Below, one piece after another: positions 1 to 9,281 of a stretch of DNA of 64,000 nucleotides. The stretch is from Paraburkholderia elongata (lineage in GTDB: Bacteria; Pseudomonadota; Gammaproteobacteria; Burkholderiales; Burkholderiaceae). The stretch spans positions 1 through 64,000 of the forward strand of contig NZ_WOEZ01000140.1 of the NCBI RefSeq assembly GCF_013177735.1, read 5' to 3'. The position numbers and the translations under genes were made by a program. The notes below the pieces were generated by a model. It saw nothing but the letters and a program-made list of their open reading frames with translations. It was not told where the DNA came from and searched no databases. The stretch's first letter is position 1; the number at the start of each line of letters is the position of its first letter.

Positions 1-24
1 TTGCGGTTGTTTACGGAGAATGAT

Positions 25-774
25 ATGCACCAGAAAACTGATTGTTGTCCGGCCGACTCCTCCAATGTTGGAAGACGTACCGTACTGAAGACTGCCCTGA
101 GCGTCGCAGCCGTTGGGCTGGCGGGAAGCATGGGGGGCGTTGAATCGGCTTACGCGGCGGCGCTATCGAAGTCTGAGCGAGACAAGTTGACACCGGACCA
201 GATTATCGAGAACCTGAAGCAGGGAAATCGACGTTTCCGTTTGGGGAAAATGCTGCCTCACGATTATTTGGCGCAAAAGAAAGCTACTGCCGGCGGGCAA
301 TATCCGGCGGCGGTGATCTTGAGTTGCATTGACTCCCGGGCTCCGGCCGAGATTATCCTTGATACTAGAATTGGAGATACTTTTAACGCGCGTATCGCGG
401 GCAATATCGCTAATGAGGATCTCATTGGAAGCCTGGAGTTTGCTTGTGCGGCGGCCGGCGCTAAAGTTATATTGGTTATGGGGCACACCGGATGCGGGGC
501 AATCAAGGGTGCCATTGATCACGTTGAACTGGGAAACCTGACGGGTCTCCTGGCCAAGATCAGACCGGCTGTGGATGAAACGCAATACTCTGGTGACAGA
601 AGCAGTAAGAATTATGAGTTTGTCGATGCGGTGGCGAAAACCAATGTTCGACGCACGATCGACGCAATACGAAATGGCAGTAACGTACTGGCCCCGATGG
701 AGAAGGATGGAAAAGTAAAAATTGTTGGAGCGATGTACCACCTAGACGGTGGGGTCGTCGAATTCCTGGTCTGA
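25..774 (+). CDS. Tat-exported beta-class carbonic anhydrase
   Basis: Likely reversibly hydrates CO2 to bicarbonate in the periplasm. The N-terminus carries a twin-arginine signal (GRRTVLKTA, then a hydrophobic stretch and an AYAA cleavage region near residue 45). The beta-class zinc ligands are visible as CIDSR and, about 55 residues later, HTGCGA. The ATG at 25 is chosen because CGGAGA lies 5 bp upstream; an in-frame TTG at position 1 would add eight residues. At about 249 residues it has the usual family length plus a signal. Codon use is more AT-rich than in the downstream genes, which hints at separate ancestry. Nothing in the neighbouring two-component genes explains its role. Confidence 0.9.
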   Translation: MHQKTDCCPADSSNVGRRTVLKTALSVAAVGLAGSMGGVESAYAAALSKSERDKLTPDQIIENLKQGNRRFRLGKMLPHDYLAQKKATAGGQYPAAVILSCIDSRAPAEIILDTRIGDTFNARIAGNIANEDLIGSLEFACAAAGAKVILVMGHTGCGAIKGAIDHVELGNLTGLLAKIRPAVDETQYSGDRSSKNYEFVDAVAKTNVRRTIDAIRNGSNVLAPMEKDGKVKIVGAMYHLDGGVVEFLV

Positions 775-815
775 AAATGGACGTGGCACAGGGAATCCAT
801 GTCGCCGAACACCGC

Positions 816-1493
816 CTAAGGTGCCGGGTTCAGCACATAACCCGCGCCCACCACGGTATGAATCAGCGCCACCGGAAAATCGCGATCCACCTTCGCCCGC
901 AGCCGATGCATGTGCATATCGATGATATTGCCGCGCGGCTCGAAATCGTAATTCCACGCCGCCTCGAGCAGCATGCTGCGCGTCACGACCTGGCCCTCGC
1001 GACGCGCCAGGCATTCGAGCAACAGAAACTCGCGATGCTGCAGGCGCAGATCGCGGCCGCCGCGCGTCGCGGTTCGCGCCCGGGTGTCGAGCACCAGATC
1101 CGCGCATTCGAGCCGCTCGCTCATCCTGCTGCGATCCGCGCGCCGCGCGAGCGCCTCGATTCTGGCCAGCACCTCGACGAAGGCATACGGCTTCATGAGG
1201 TAATCGTCGCAACCGGCGCGGATGCCCTCCACGCGTTCGTTCAGCCCGCCAACTGCTGACAGCATCAGCACCGGCGTGGTATCGCCACCGGCGCGCAATT
1301 GCCGCACGAGGGCGACGCCGTCGAGCGCCGGCAGGAGCCGATCGGTCACAATCACGTCGTAAATGCCCTCCCGCGCGTAGGCGAGCCCGGTCGCACCGTC
1401 GGCCACGGTGTCGACAATGAGACCGCTTTCACTCAAGCCACGCGCCAGAAAATGGCTGGCGCGCGTATCGTCTTCGACCAGCAGGATTCGCAT
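816..1493 (-). CDS. OmpR-family response regulator (no adjacent own kinase)
   Basis: A 225-residue regulator: receiver domain (acidic EDD near the N-terminus, phospho-acceptor Asp in VIVTDRLLP, conserved Lys in YLMKPY) followed by a winged-helix DNA-binding domain ending in the typical GAGYVL. It is divergent from the regulator at 1654, which has its own kinase, so this one is either an orphan or shares that kinase. The recognition helix region reads NIIDMHMHRLRAKVD, a variant of the usual VIDVHISRLRKK. The intergenic region 1494-1653 is comparatively AT-rich and probably holds both promoters. Family assignment is firm; target genes are unknown. Confidence 0.9.
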   Translation of the reverse strand: MRILLVEDDTRASHFLARGLSESGLIVDTVADGATGLAYAREGIYDVIVTDRLLPALDGVALVRQLRAGGDTTPVLMLSAVGGLNERVEGIRAGCDDYLMKPYAFVEVLARIEALARRADRSRMSERLECADLVLDTRARTATRGGRDLRLQHREFLLLECLARREGQVVTRSMLLEAAWNYDFEPRGNIIDMHMHRLRAKVDRDFPVALIHTVVGAGYVLNPAP

Positions 1494-1653
1494 ACGCTAA
1501 ACAGGGTGATGGGGCCTACATTAAAATTTTTTCATGTTGGCGCGAAACGCCTGTGCAGCTTCGCGCGGCATACTTCGGAACATCGTAGGTACGAACGTAG
1601 TGTAAACGGCCGGCTCGCACCGGCTCGCGGCGCGCTCACTTCTGGAAAAACGC

Positions 1654-2337
1654 ATGTCGAACGTATTGGTCGTCGAAGACGACGAGCAAACCCTCGCGGA
1701 GATCGTTGAAGCGCTGACCGATCACGGCTGCAAGGTGCAGACCGCGAGTACGGGCCGCGACGGTTTGATGCTTGCGGTCGCCAACAGTTATGACGCCATC
1801 GTGCTCGATCGCATGTTGCCGGGCGGACTCGAAGGGCTCGGCATGCTGGCGGCGTTGCGCAGCGCCGGTGTGCTCACGCCGGTGTTGATTCTGAGCGCGC
1901 TCTCCGCGGTCGACGAACGTGTGCGCGGTCTGCGCGCCGGCGGCGACGACTATCTGACCAAGCCGTTCGAATTCATCGAGCTGACCGCCCGGCTCGACGC
2001 ACTGATGCGCCGGCGCGAAGCGGCGCCCGGTGTGCAGGAATATCAGGTCGGCCCGTTGCGTCTCGACCCGCTCAAGCGCGAAGTGAGCTGCGCGGGCCGT
2101 CCGGTGCCGCTCCTGCCACGCGAATACCGGCTGCTCGAATACCTGATGCAGCATGAGGGCCAGGTGGTGAGCCGCACCATGCTGTTCGAAGCGGTATGGG
2201 ATTACCGGCTCGACGAGCGGACCAATGTGATCGACGTGCATATCAGCCGCCTGAGAAAGAAGCTGGACCCGGACGGGACAGCTCCGATGATCGATACCGT
2301 GCGCGGTTCGGGATACATGCTCCATGCGCCTGACTGA
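1654..2337 (+). CDS. OmpR-family response regulator
   Basis: A 227-residue two-domain regulator. The receiver has EDDE, the phosphorylatable Asp in IVLDRMLPG and the Lys of YLTKPFEF; the C-terminal winged helix contains NVIDVHISRLRKKLD and ends with GSGYML. Its stop lies inside the start of the downstream histidine kinase gene (14 bp overlap), so the pair is translationally linked and almost certainly a cognate system. It resembles regulators of the QseB/CusR type, but the stimulus cannot be inferred. Confidence 0.92.
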   Translation: MSNVLVVEDDEQTLAEIVEALTDHGCKVQTASTGRDGLMLAVANSYDAIVLDRMLPGGLEGLGMLAALRSAGVLTPVLILSALSAVDERVRGLRAGGDDYLTKPFEFIELTARLDALMRRREAAPGVQEYQVGPLRLDPLKREVSCAGRPVPLLPREYRLLEYLMQHEGQVVSRTMLFEAVWDYRLDERTNVIDVHISRLRKKLDPDGTAPMIDTVRGSGYMLHAPD

Positions 2338-3679
2338 CCTGCACCGCACCACCGGCTTTCGCCTCGCCACGCTGTTCCTGATGCTGTTCGGCGTGATCGC
2401 GATACTGCTGTTCGGCTACCTGTATCGCGAGATCACCGGTTTCGAACAGGAGCGCATCGACGACTGGCTGATGCGCGAGCACGCACAGTTGCAACGCGAA
2501 GCACCGGACGAGCTGGTCGCGCGATTCGAACATCAAAACCAGTTCGATCCGCGCCACCAGCGCCCGTTCGGTCTGTTCGACGCTACCGGCAAACATCTTG
2601 CCGGCGGCTACGCGGGCGATCAGCCGGTTATCCCTGTTTTCGACCAACCGTTTTCCATGCGGCTCGCAAAGCTGCCCGGCCACCCGCCCGGCCGATGCAT
2701 CGCCGCACGCGTGCCCGATAGCCGCATCGTGTTGCAATGCCAGAACACCCGCGAGCTCGACCACTTCGACGAAGAGCTGCTGCACGCGCTGCTTTCCACC
2801 GCCATGATCACGCTCGTAATCGGCCTGGTCGGGGCGAGCCTTATCGGCATTTCAGCAATGCGGCGGCTCGACGCGGTGACCGCCTCGATCGAGGAAATCG
2901 TCGCCGGCAATCTCAGCAGGCGTTTGCCGATGCATTCGAAACGCGACGACGTCGATCGCCTGGTCGGCGTCGTGAACGGCATGCTCGACGAAATCGAGCG
3001 GCTCATGAACGAGGTCAAAGGCGTGTGCGATGCGATTGCACATGATCTGCGCACGCCGCTCACCCGAATGCTCGCTGGACTCGAACGTGCGCAACGGCGC
3101 GCCAAAACCGAACCGGAGTATCGCGCGGCAATCGATGAAACCATCGTCGAGACTAGTGGGCTGCTGCGCACCTTCAACGCGCTGCTGCGCATTTCGGAAA
3201 TCGAAAGCGGCGTGCGCCGCGCGGGATTCACAACGGTCGATCTGGCCGCCGTTGCCGATGACGTGTTCGAGTTCTACGATCCGACTGCCGAAGACAAGCA
3301 GATCGCCTTCGAACTGCAGCGAACGGTATCGGGGCTGCTCGACATCCAGGGCGATCCGAACCTGCTATTCGAGGCGCTGGCGAATCTGGTGGAAAACGCC
3401 ATCAAGTTCGCGCCGTACGGCGGCCATGTGCGGATCACCGTGTTCCGCGACAAGACCGGCGCGGGCGTCACCGTTTCGGACAACGGGCCGGGCATTGCAT
3501 CCACCGAACAGCAAGCCGTGCTGCGGCGCTTTTATCGCGGTGAGGCGAGCCGTCACACGCCTGGCAGCGGGCTCGGCCTGAGCCTTGCGCTGGCGGTGGC
3601 CGGCATGCACGGCATGTCGATCCGTTTCAAGGACGCAGCGCCGGGCTGCGAAGTCATACTGTGCAAACCAAACGAATAA
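2324..3679 (+). CDS. Membrane sensor histidine kinase
   Basis: Partner of the regulator ending at 2337. Domain order over 451 residues: a transmembrane helix at about 12-32, a periplasmic sensor of roughly 120 residues, a second transmembrane helix near 155-178, a HAMP linker, the phospho-acceptor H-box (AHDLRTPLT), and an HATPase domain with N-box (LVENAIKFAP), G1 (DNGPGI) and G2 (GSGLGLSL). All motifs are intact, so it should be active. The short periplasmic region is typical of sensors for cell-envelope stress, metals or small ligands; no known sensor fold was recognised. Confidence 0.92.
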   Translation: MRLTDLHRTTGFRLATLFLMLFGVIAILLFGYLYREITGFEQERIDDWLMREHAQLQREAPDELVARFEHQNQFDPRHQRPFGLFDATGKHLAGGYAGDQPVIPVFDQPFSMRLAKLPGHPPGRCIAARVPDSRIVLQCQNTRELDHFDEELLHALLSTAMITLVIGLVGASLIGISAMRRLDAVTASIEEIVAGNLSRRLPMHSKRDDVDRLVGVVNGMLDEIERLMNEVKGVCDAIAHDLRTPLTRMLAGLERAQRRAKTEPEYRAAIDETIVETSGLLRTFNALLRISEIESGVRRAGFTTVDLAAVADDVFEFYDPTAEDKQIAFELQRTVSGLLDIQGDPNLLFEALANLVENAIKFAPYGGHVRITVFRDKTGAGVTVSDNGPGIASTEQQAVLRRFYRGEASRHTPGSGLGLSLALAVAGMHGMSIRFKDAAPGCEVILCKPNE

Positions 3680-3733
3680 CACCGCGTGCATGTTCGATGC
3701 ACACCGAGCGATTCACAGCTGCGCCAAAGGGCA

Positions 3734-4432
3734 TTACGACGCCTCGGCAAACCGTTCGCACGACTCTTCTTCGCGCAGGATGTAGCCGAGGCCGCGCAAG
3801 GTCATGATCTTCGCGCTGGAACTTGCAAGATGCTTGCGCAAGCGGTGAATGTAGATGTCGATGGCATCGGCGCTGGGTTCGTCGTCGAGCGTGAAGACCT
3901 TGTCCATCAACGTGGACTTTGAGACCGTCTTGCCCTGCTTCAGTATTAGCGTTTCGAGAATGGCGTGTTCGCGCCGCCGCAACGGCATGGGTTCGTTTTG
4001 TAGTACGAACTCGCGGGAATCGAACAGATAGCGCAGATCGCCGCAGTCGATCGACTGGCCCTTGTCGCCGGCCGCCTGGCGGCGGATCAGCGCCTTGATG
4101 CGCGCCACCAGCTCGCGCGCGTCGAAGGGTTTGACGACATAGTCGTCCGCGCCGGCCGAGAAGCAGGCTACTTTGTCGTCGGTCGAGCCGTTGGCGGTGA
4201 GCATCAGCACCGGCACGTTGTCGCGTTTGCGGCGCAGTCGCGCCAGCACGTCCTTGCCGCCAATGCCCGGCAGCCGCAGATCGAGCAGCACCGCGTCGTA
4301 GCACTGCAAGCCGAGCAGCGTCTCCGCCCGCTCGCCGTCCTGCGCCCAGTCAATTGCGAAATTCTCGACCTGCATCAGGTTCATCACCCAGCGCGCGAGG
4401 TCAGCGTCGTCTTCAACGAGCAGCAGTTTCAT
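3734..4432 (-). CDS. OmpR-family response regulator (TctD-like), last gene of a paired operon
   Basis: A 232-residue regulator with a receiver (VEDDAD, phospho-acceptor in VLLDLRLPG, Lys in YVVKPFDA) and a winged-helix output domain (DAIDIYIHRLRKHL, GLGYIL). AGGAGA sits just upstream of the ATG. It is the fourth gene of an apparent minus-strand operon of regulator (7939), kinase (7272), kinase (5840) and regulator, and is closely related to the first regulator, so the operon looks like a duplicated TctDE-type system with the second copy inverted in gene order. It probably pairs with the kinase ending at 4458. Confidence 0.9.
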   Translation of the reverse strand: MKLLLVEDDADLARWVMNLMQVENFAIDWAQDGERAETLLGLQCYDAVLLDLRLPGIGGKDVLARLRRKRDNVPVLMLTANGSTDDKVACFSAGADDYVVKPFDARELVARIKALIRRQAAGDKGQSIDCGDLRYLFDSREFVLQNEPMPLRRREHAILETLILKQGKTVSKSTLMDKVFTLDDEPSADAIDIYIHRLRKHLASSSAKIMTLRGLGYILREEESCERFAEAS

Positions 4433-4457
4433 AAGTATCTCCTGATGTGGCCGCGCA

Positions 4458-5840
4458 TCAAACCGCCGCCGACCATAGTCGCATCTCGACGGTGGCGATC
4501 AGGCCGACACCGTCCTCTCCCGGCTCGAGCGTGACCGTGCCACCCTGCCGGTGGGCAATCTCGCGCACGATCGGCAAGCCGAGGCCGGTTCCTTCGGCGT
4601 GACTCGACGCACGATAGAAACGCTCGAACACGCGCGCCCTCGCTTCGGCTTTGAGACCCGGTCCATTGTCGATCACGCGCACGATAGCCCTGTCATTGCT
4701 GCGCTCCGTATGCACAGTGACGCGGCCGCCGGGTTGCGTATAGCGCAACGCGTTGTCGACGAGATTGGTCACGAGCGCCGCGGTCAACGCCTCGTCGCCG
4801 GTCACGTATAAACCGTCTTCCAGTTCCGCGCCCAGATCGATTGCACGCGACTGCGCGAATGCAATCAGTTCCTCCAGCACACCCGCGATCAACGCGCTCA
4901 GATCGACCCGTTCGCGCGTATTGGAGGGCGCCGCGGACTCGGCCTGGGCGAGCAGCAACAGTTTGTTGGTCAAGGTGGTCAGCTTGCGGCTGCTTTTATG
5001 CATGCCGGCCAGTGCTTCGGTGAGCGGCACGTCCCGATTCTCACGTTGCCGCGCGAACTGGATCTGCGCAACCAGCAGCGCGAGCGGCGTGCGCAACTGA
5101 TGCGCGGCATCGGAGATGAATTGCCGCTGGGTCGCGGCCTGCTGGCCCATGCGCGCGATGCACTGGTTGATCGCTTCGACGATAGGCCTTAATTCCACAT
5201 GCAAGCGCGCCACGCGTATCGGTTCAAGTTGCGACGCGTTGCGATCGGCGACGTCGTCTTTCACCTTCATCAACGGCCGCAATTCGAAGGTCAGCCCGAG
5301 ATAGACGAACACCATCGCGAGCACCAGCGTGAGCACCTCGCCGAATAGTTGCGGACGCAACAGACGCCACACCATGGCATCGCGCGAGCCTTCCGTCTTC
5401 GCGACCGCTACGACGACTTCTTCGGTGCGGCCCGAGTCGTATAGCTGCCGCACGTAAGTAGCCGCGCGCACGGCGCGGCCGTCCGCGAGATGGGTGGAAT
5501 AGACCATGGGGACGTCGCCCGCGCCGCGCGGCACCGGCAACTCGAGACTGCCGGCCAGCAGGCGGCGGCCGCTCGCTTCGACGCGATAGAACACACTGTC
5601 CTGTTCCGGCGACTCGAACAGCTCGAGCGCGGCCGGCGGAATCTGGACCGACACGTTGCCGTTATCCCAGTCGATGTCCTCGCCAATGATGCGTATCGAC
5701 GATAGCAATGCGTTGTCCTGAACCAGGTCGGCCGTGGTTTGCGCGTTGCGATACGAAATCATGCCGGAAATGGAAACGAAGGCCGCCAGTGGCAGCAAGA
5801 GCCACCACAGCAAGCGTCCGCGCAAACTGCCTGAAAACAC
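4458..5840 (-). CDS. TctE-like sensor histidine kinase (second copy)
   Basis: About 460 residues: N-terminal transmembrane helix (LLWWLLLPLAAFVSISG), a periplasmic 2CSK_N-type sensor, a second transmembrane helix (LVLAMVFVYLGLTF), HAMP-like region, H-box (AHQLRTPLAL) and HATPase motifs (DNALRY, DNGPGL, GTGLGLPI). The GTG at 5840 is chosen because AGAGGAA precedes it at good spacing; the upstream in-frame ATG at 5909 would overlap the preceding kinase gene. It is a clear paralogue of that upstream kinase. The cognate regulator is probably the one starting at 4432, 25 bp downstream. Confidence 0.88.
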   Translation of the reverse strand: MFSGSLRGRLLWWLLLPLAAFVSISGMISYRNAQTTADLVQDNALLSSIRIIGEDIDWDNGNVSVQIPPAALELFESPEQDSVFYRVEASGRRLLAGSLELPVPRGAGDVPMVYSTHLADGRAVRAATYVRQLYDSGRTEEVVVAVAKTEGSRDAMVWRLLRPQLFGEVLTLVLAMVFVYLGLTFELRPLMKVKDDVADRNASQLEPIRVARLHVELRPIVEAINQCIARMGQQAATQRQFISDAAHQLRTPLALLVAQIQFARQRENRDVPLTEALAGMHKSSRKLTTLTNKLLLLAQAESAAPSNTRERVDLSALIAGVLEELIAFAQSRAIDLGAELEDGLYVTGDEALTAALVTNLVDNALRYTQPGGRVTVHTERSNDRAIVRVIDNGPGLKAEARARVFERFYRASSHAEGTGLGLPIVREIAHRQGGTVTLEPGEDGVGLIATVEMRLWSAAV

Positions 5841-5877
5841 GATTTGTCGTTCCTCTCTTCTGGATGAAGCAGCTGAT

Positions 5878-7272
5878 TTACCCGGGCTGAGGTCCTTCCG
5901 TCGCCGCACGCGGAAACGAGACAGTCATGTGTACGCCTTTTCCGCCTTCACCCGGCTTCAGCACGATCTCCCCGTGGTGCGCGTCCGCGATTTCGCGCAC
6001 GATGGCGAGGCCCAGCCCCGTTCCTTCCGTATCCGCCGACGCCCGGAAAAACGGCTCGAACACACGGCTGCGCGACTCGGCCGGAATGCCGGGGCCGTCG
6101 TCCAGCACCGACACGGCAACCGAATCGGCGTGTGCGCTGACCGCTACCGTGACGTGGCCGCCACTGCCGGTATAGCGGATCGCGTTCTCCGCGAGATTGG
6201 CGATCAGCGCCTGAAGCAGGCCCCGATGCCCAGCCACCGGCGCGGGGCCGCTCAGTTCCGCGCCGAGATCGATGTCCCGAGCCTGCGCGAGCAGCGCCAG
6301 ATCTTCCACCACTTCCATTGCCAGCGGCACCAGATCCACCGTTTCCACCGCCAGTTGCGTGTTGTCGGCGGCCTCGGCCTGCGCCAGCAACAGCAGCTTG
6401 TTGGTGAGTCCGACCATCGATCGGTTGCTGCGATGCATCGCGGCGAGCGCTTCGTCGAGCGCGGGATTCAGACCGTCCTGCTGGCGCGCGAACTGCAACT
6501 GCGTGCCGAGCAGCGTGAGCGGCGTGCGCAACTGGTGCGCGGCGTCGGCGATAAAACGCCGTTGTGCGGCCACCTGCACGCCGAGCCGCGCGATACATTG
6601 ATTGATCGCTTCGACGATGGGCCGCAACTCGGTATGCAGGCGCTCGACGCGAATTGGCTCAAGCTGCATGGGGTCGCGGTCGGCGACTTCTTCCTTCACC
6701 TTCATTAGCGGCCGCAACTCGAAAGTGAGGCCGATGCAGGCCAGCGCGACCGCCAGCACGATCATCTCGATCTGCCGCACGAGTTGCGGCTGCCACAATT
6801 GCTGCGCCATCGCGTCGCGCGAGCGCACCGTCTTGCCCACTGTCACCCGTACGCGGCGCGTCGCGCCGTTGTCGTACATCAGGCGCACGAGGCCCACCGC
6901 ACGCACGGACTGGCCGTGGAGGTCGGCGTCGTAGTAATCGGCCGTGTCGGGCGAAAGCGCCGAGCGCTGTGGAAAATCCGGCGTGCCCGCCAGCAGGCGG
7001 CCATCGTCGACCCGCACGCTGTAAAACGCCTGATCGCGATATGGCGACACGAACACTTCTAGCGCGGCGGGCGGCACGTCCACGCGCAGAAAACCGTCCA
7101 CCCATTCCACTTCACCAGCGATCATCCGCGCCGACGAGATAAGCTGGTTGTCCTGCACCAGATCCGCCGTGTGCCGCGCGTTGTCGTACTCGGCTTTGCC
7201 GGTGACGAACACATATAGCGCGAGCGGCACCAGCAGCCACCACAGCAGGCGCATGCGCAGGCTATTGGTCAT
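5878..7272 (-). CDS. TctE-like sensor histidine kinase (first copy)
   Basis: About 464 residues starting MTNSLRMR, with the ATG inside the last codons of the upstream regulator gene (11 bp overlap), which implies translational coupling. Architecture: transmembrane helix, periplasmic 2CSK_N-type sensor, transmembrane helix near 155-175, H-box (AHQLRTPLTL), N-box (LAENAIRYTG), DDGPGI and GTGLGLAI. TctE relatives classically sense tricarboxylates, but the ligand cannot be read from sequence. An in-frame ATG at 7305 would lie deeper in the regulator gene and is less likely. Confidence 0.9.
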   Translation of the reverse strand: MTNSLRMRLLWWLLVPLALYVFVTGKAEYDNARHTADLVQDNQLISSARMIAGEVEWVDGFLRVDVPPAALEVFVSPYRDQAFYSVRVDDGRLLAGTPDFPQRSALSPDTADYYDADLHGQSVRAVGLVRLMYDNGATRRVRVTVGKTVRSRDAMAQQLWQPQLVRQIEMIVLAVALACIGLTFELRPLMKVKEEVADRDPMQLEPIRVERLHTELRPIVEAINQCIARLGVQVAAQRRFIADAAHQLRTPLTLLGTQLQFARQQDGLNPALDEALAAMHRSNRSMVGLTNKLLLLAQAEAADNTQLAVETVDLVPLAMEVVEDLALLAQARDIDLGAELSGPAPVAGHRGLLQALIANLAENAIRYTGSGGHVTVAVSAHADSVAVSVLDDGPGIPAESRSRVFEPFFRASADTEGTGLGLAIVREIADAHHGEIVLKPGEGGKGVHMTVSFPRAATEGPQPG

Positions 7273-7939
7273 CTTCTTTCTTGCGCAGCAGGTAACCCAG
7301 CCCACGCAACGTGACGATCGCTGCCGAACTGCCGTCGAGCTTCTTGCGCAGCCGCGAAATGTAGATTTCGACCGCGTCTTCGCTCGGCTCGTCAGCGAGC
7401 GTGAAGATCGCGTCGACCAGCGCCGGTTTTGTCACCGTCTTGCCCAAACGCAGGATCAGCGTTTCGAGCACCGAGCGCTCGCGCGGCGTGACGTTCAGCG
7501 GCGCGCCCTTCAGCGTGAACTGGCGCGTGTCGATGTCGAACGAGAGATCGCCGCACACCACCTCGCTGGAATTCGACGGCGACTGACGCCGGATCGCCAC
7601 CTTGATCCGCGCAACCAGCTCGCGCACTTCGAAAGGCTTGACCAGGTAGTCGTCCGCGCCGGCGCCGAGCAGTTCCACTTTTTCGTCGATGGAGCCGCTC
7701 GCCGTGAGGATCAGCACCGGCGTGGCGTCACCGCGCTGGCGCAGACGGCGCAGCACGTTCTTGCCCGACAGCTTCGGCAGATTCAGGTCGAGCAGGATCA
7801 CGTCGTAGTGATTGGTGCGCAGCAAGCGGTCGGCGGAGTCGCCGTCCTGCACGGCGTCGAGCGCGAACGCCTCCTGCTCCAGCATCTTCGCGAGCCAGTG
7901 CGCCAGCGTGGGGTTGTCTTCGATAAGCAGCAGCTTCAT
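7262..7939 (-). CDS. OmpR-family response regulator (TctD-like), first gene of a paired operon
   Basis: A 225-residue receiver plus winged-helix regulator: IEDNPT, phospho-acceptor in ILLDLNLPK, Lys in YLVKPFEV, and DAVEIYISRLRKKLD near the end. It leads the operon whose other members are two TctE-like kinases and a paralogous regulator. Upstream (7940-8222) is a divergent promoter region shared with the ABC transporter operon that begins at 8223. That transporter is therefore a plausible target, but this is inferred from position only. Confidence 0.9.
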   Translation of the reverse strand: MKLLLIEDNPTLAHWLAKMLEQEAFALDAVQDGDSADRLLRTNHYDVILLDLNLPKLSGKNVLRRLRQRGDATPVLILTASGSIDEKVELLGAGADDYLVKPFEVRELVARIKVAIRRQSPSNSSEVVCGDLSFDIDTRQFTLKGAPLNVTPRERSVLETLILRLGKTVTKPALVDAIFTLADEPSEDAVEIYISRLRKKLDGSSAAIVTLRGLGYLLRKKEDDQ

Positions 7940-8222
7940 GGCGGGGGCGGCGAAATAGGCAACTCAATGCGCGGCAAAAGTCAGGACGCCGATTGTGCCG
8001 TAAAACAAGGGCTTTGCGCGCGGCTTGCGTAGTTTGTGGCACACGTTGTGGGGTTTTCCTAGGGGTGGCGGACCCGTTGCGGTGGATTATCGGGTTAACA
8101 CCCATGAATTGCCCCAGGCCTCGAAAGCTGCCAGAAGGTTTCCGATTTCTATAATCCCCGTCATTCATCCAGAAAGCGCCGCATCCGCACATCGCGGCGA
8201 CCAAACCTAAGGAGACTGCTTC

Positions 8223-9242
8223 ATGCGTACCTTGCGCCAGATTGCCGCTGTGTCAGGTGTTGCGTTCACCCTTGCCGCCGCTTCGGCCGCGGCTCACGCC
8301 GAGAAGCTGACGATCATGGTCGGCGGCGCCACCAAGATCATCTATCTGCCGGCCAAGCTCACGGAGCAACTCGGCTACTTCAAGGACGAAGGCCTCGACG
8401 TCGAAATCCTCTCGCAACCGGCCGGCGTGGATGCGGAAAACGAACTGCTCGCAGGCGCGGTGCAAGGCGTGGTGGGCTTCTACGATCACACCATCGACCT
8501 GCAGAGCAAGGGCAAGGAAGTCCAGGCGCTGGTGATTTTCGGTCAGGTGCCGGGTGAAGTGGAAATGGTCTCCACCAAGGCCTCCGAAACGTTCAAGAGC
8601 ATGGCCGACTCGAAGGGCAAGACGCTGGGCGTGACCGGCCTCGGCTCGTCGACCAGCTTCCTCACGCAATACCTCGCGCAACGCGCGGGCGTGCCGTCCA
8701 CGCAATACACGCTGCTGCCGGTTGGCGCGGACAACAGCTTTATCGCGGCCATCAAGCAGAACCGCATCGACGCGGGCATGACCACCGAGCCGACCGTCTC
8801 GCAACTGCTTAAGACCGGCGACGCCAAGGTGCTGGTCGACATGCGCACGGTGGAAGGCACGCGCGCCGCTTTGGGCGGCACGTATCCGGCTTCGAGCTTC
8901 TACGTGCAGCGCGCATGGGCCGAGTCGCACAAGGACGACGCCGCGAAACTCGCGCACGCGTTCGCGAAGACGCTGAACTTCATCGCGACGCATAGCGCCG
9001 AAGAGATCGCCGCGAAGATGCCGAAGGACTACTACGGCAACAACAAGGACCTGTACGTCGGCGCGCTGAAGGCGTCGCTGCCGATGTTCACGAAGGACGG
9101 CAAGATGCCCGCCGACGGCCCGGACACTGTTCTGAAGGTGTTGTCGGCATTCAATCCTTCGGTGAAGGGTAAGCATATCGACCTCGCCAAGACCTACTCC
9201 AACGACTACGTGTCGTCAGCGGTCAAGACCGCGGCGAAGTAA
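8223..9242 (+). CDS. ABC transporter periplasmic substrate-binding protein (NMT1/SsuA/TauA type)
   Basis: A 339-residue exported binding protein. An N-terminal signal peptide ends near AAAHA-EKLT, and the mature part has the NMT1/SsuA-like fold signature (IYLPAKLTEQLGYF, then a GVTGLGSSTSFLTQYL phosphate/sulfonate-type loop). AAGGAGACTG precedes the ATG. It forms an operon with the ATPase (9282) and permease (10093) genes. Relatives bind nitrate, sulfonates, taurine, riboflavin or pyrimidine precursors; the sequence does not fix the substrate. The lack of accompanying desulfonation or oxygenase genes argues against a dedicated sulfonate locus. Confidence 0.88.
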   Translation: MRTLRQIAAVSGVAFTLAAASAAAHAEKLTIMVGGATKIIYLPAKLTEQLGYFKDEGLDVEILSQPAGVDAENELLAGAVQGVVGFYDHTIDLQSKGKEVQALVIFGQVPGEVEMVSTKASETFKSMADSKGKTLGVTGLGSSTSFLTQYLAQRAGVPSTQYTLLPVGADNSFIAAIKQNRIDAGMTTEPTVSQLLKTGDAKVLVDMRTVEGTRAALGGTYPASSFYVQRAWAESHKDDAAKLAHAFAKTLNFIATHSAEEIAAKMPKDYYGNNKDLYVGALKASLPMFTKDGKMPADGPDTVLKVLSAFNPSVKGKHIDLAKTYSNDYVSSAVKTAAK

Positions 9243-9281
9243 CGCCCTTTCAACATCAAGAGAACTGCGAGGCACCAGCCG

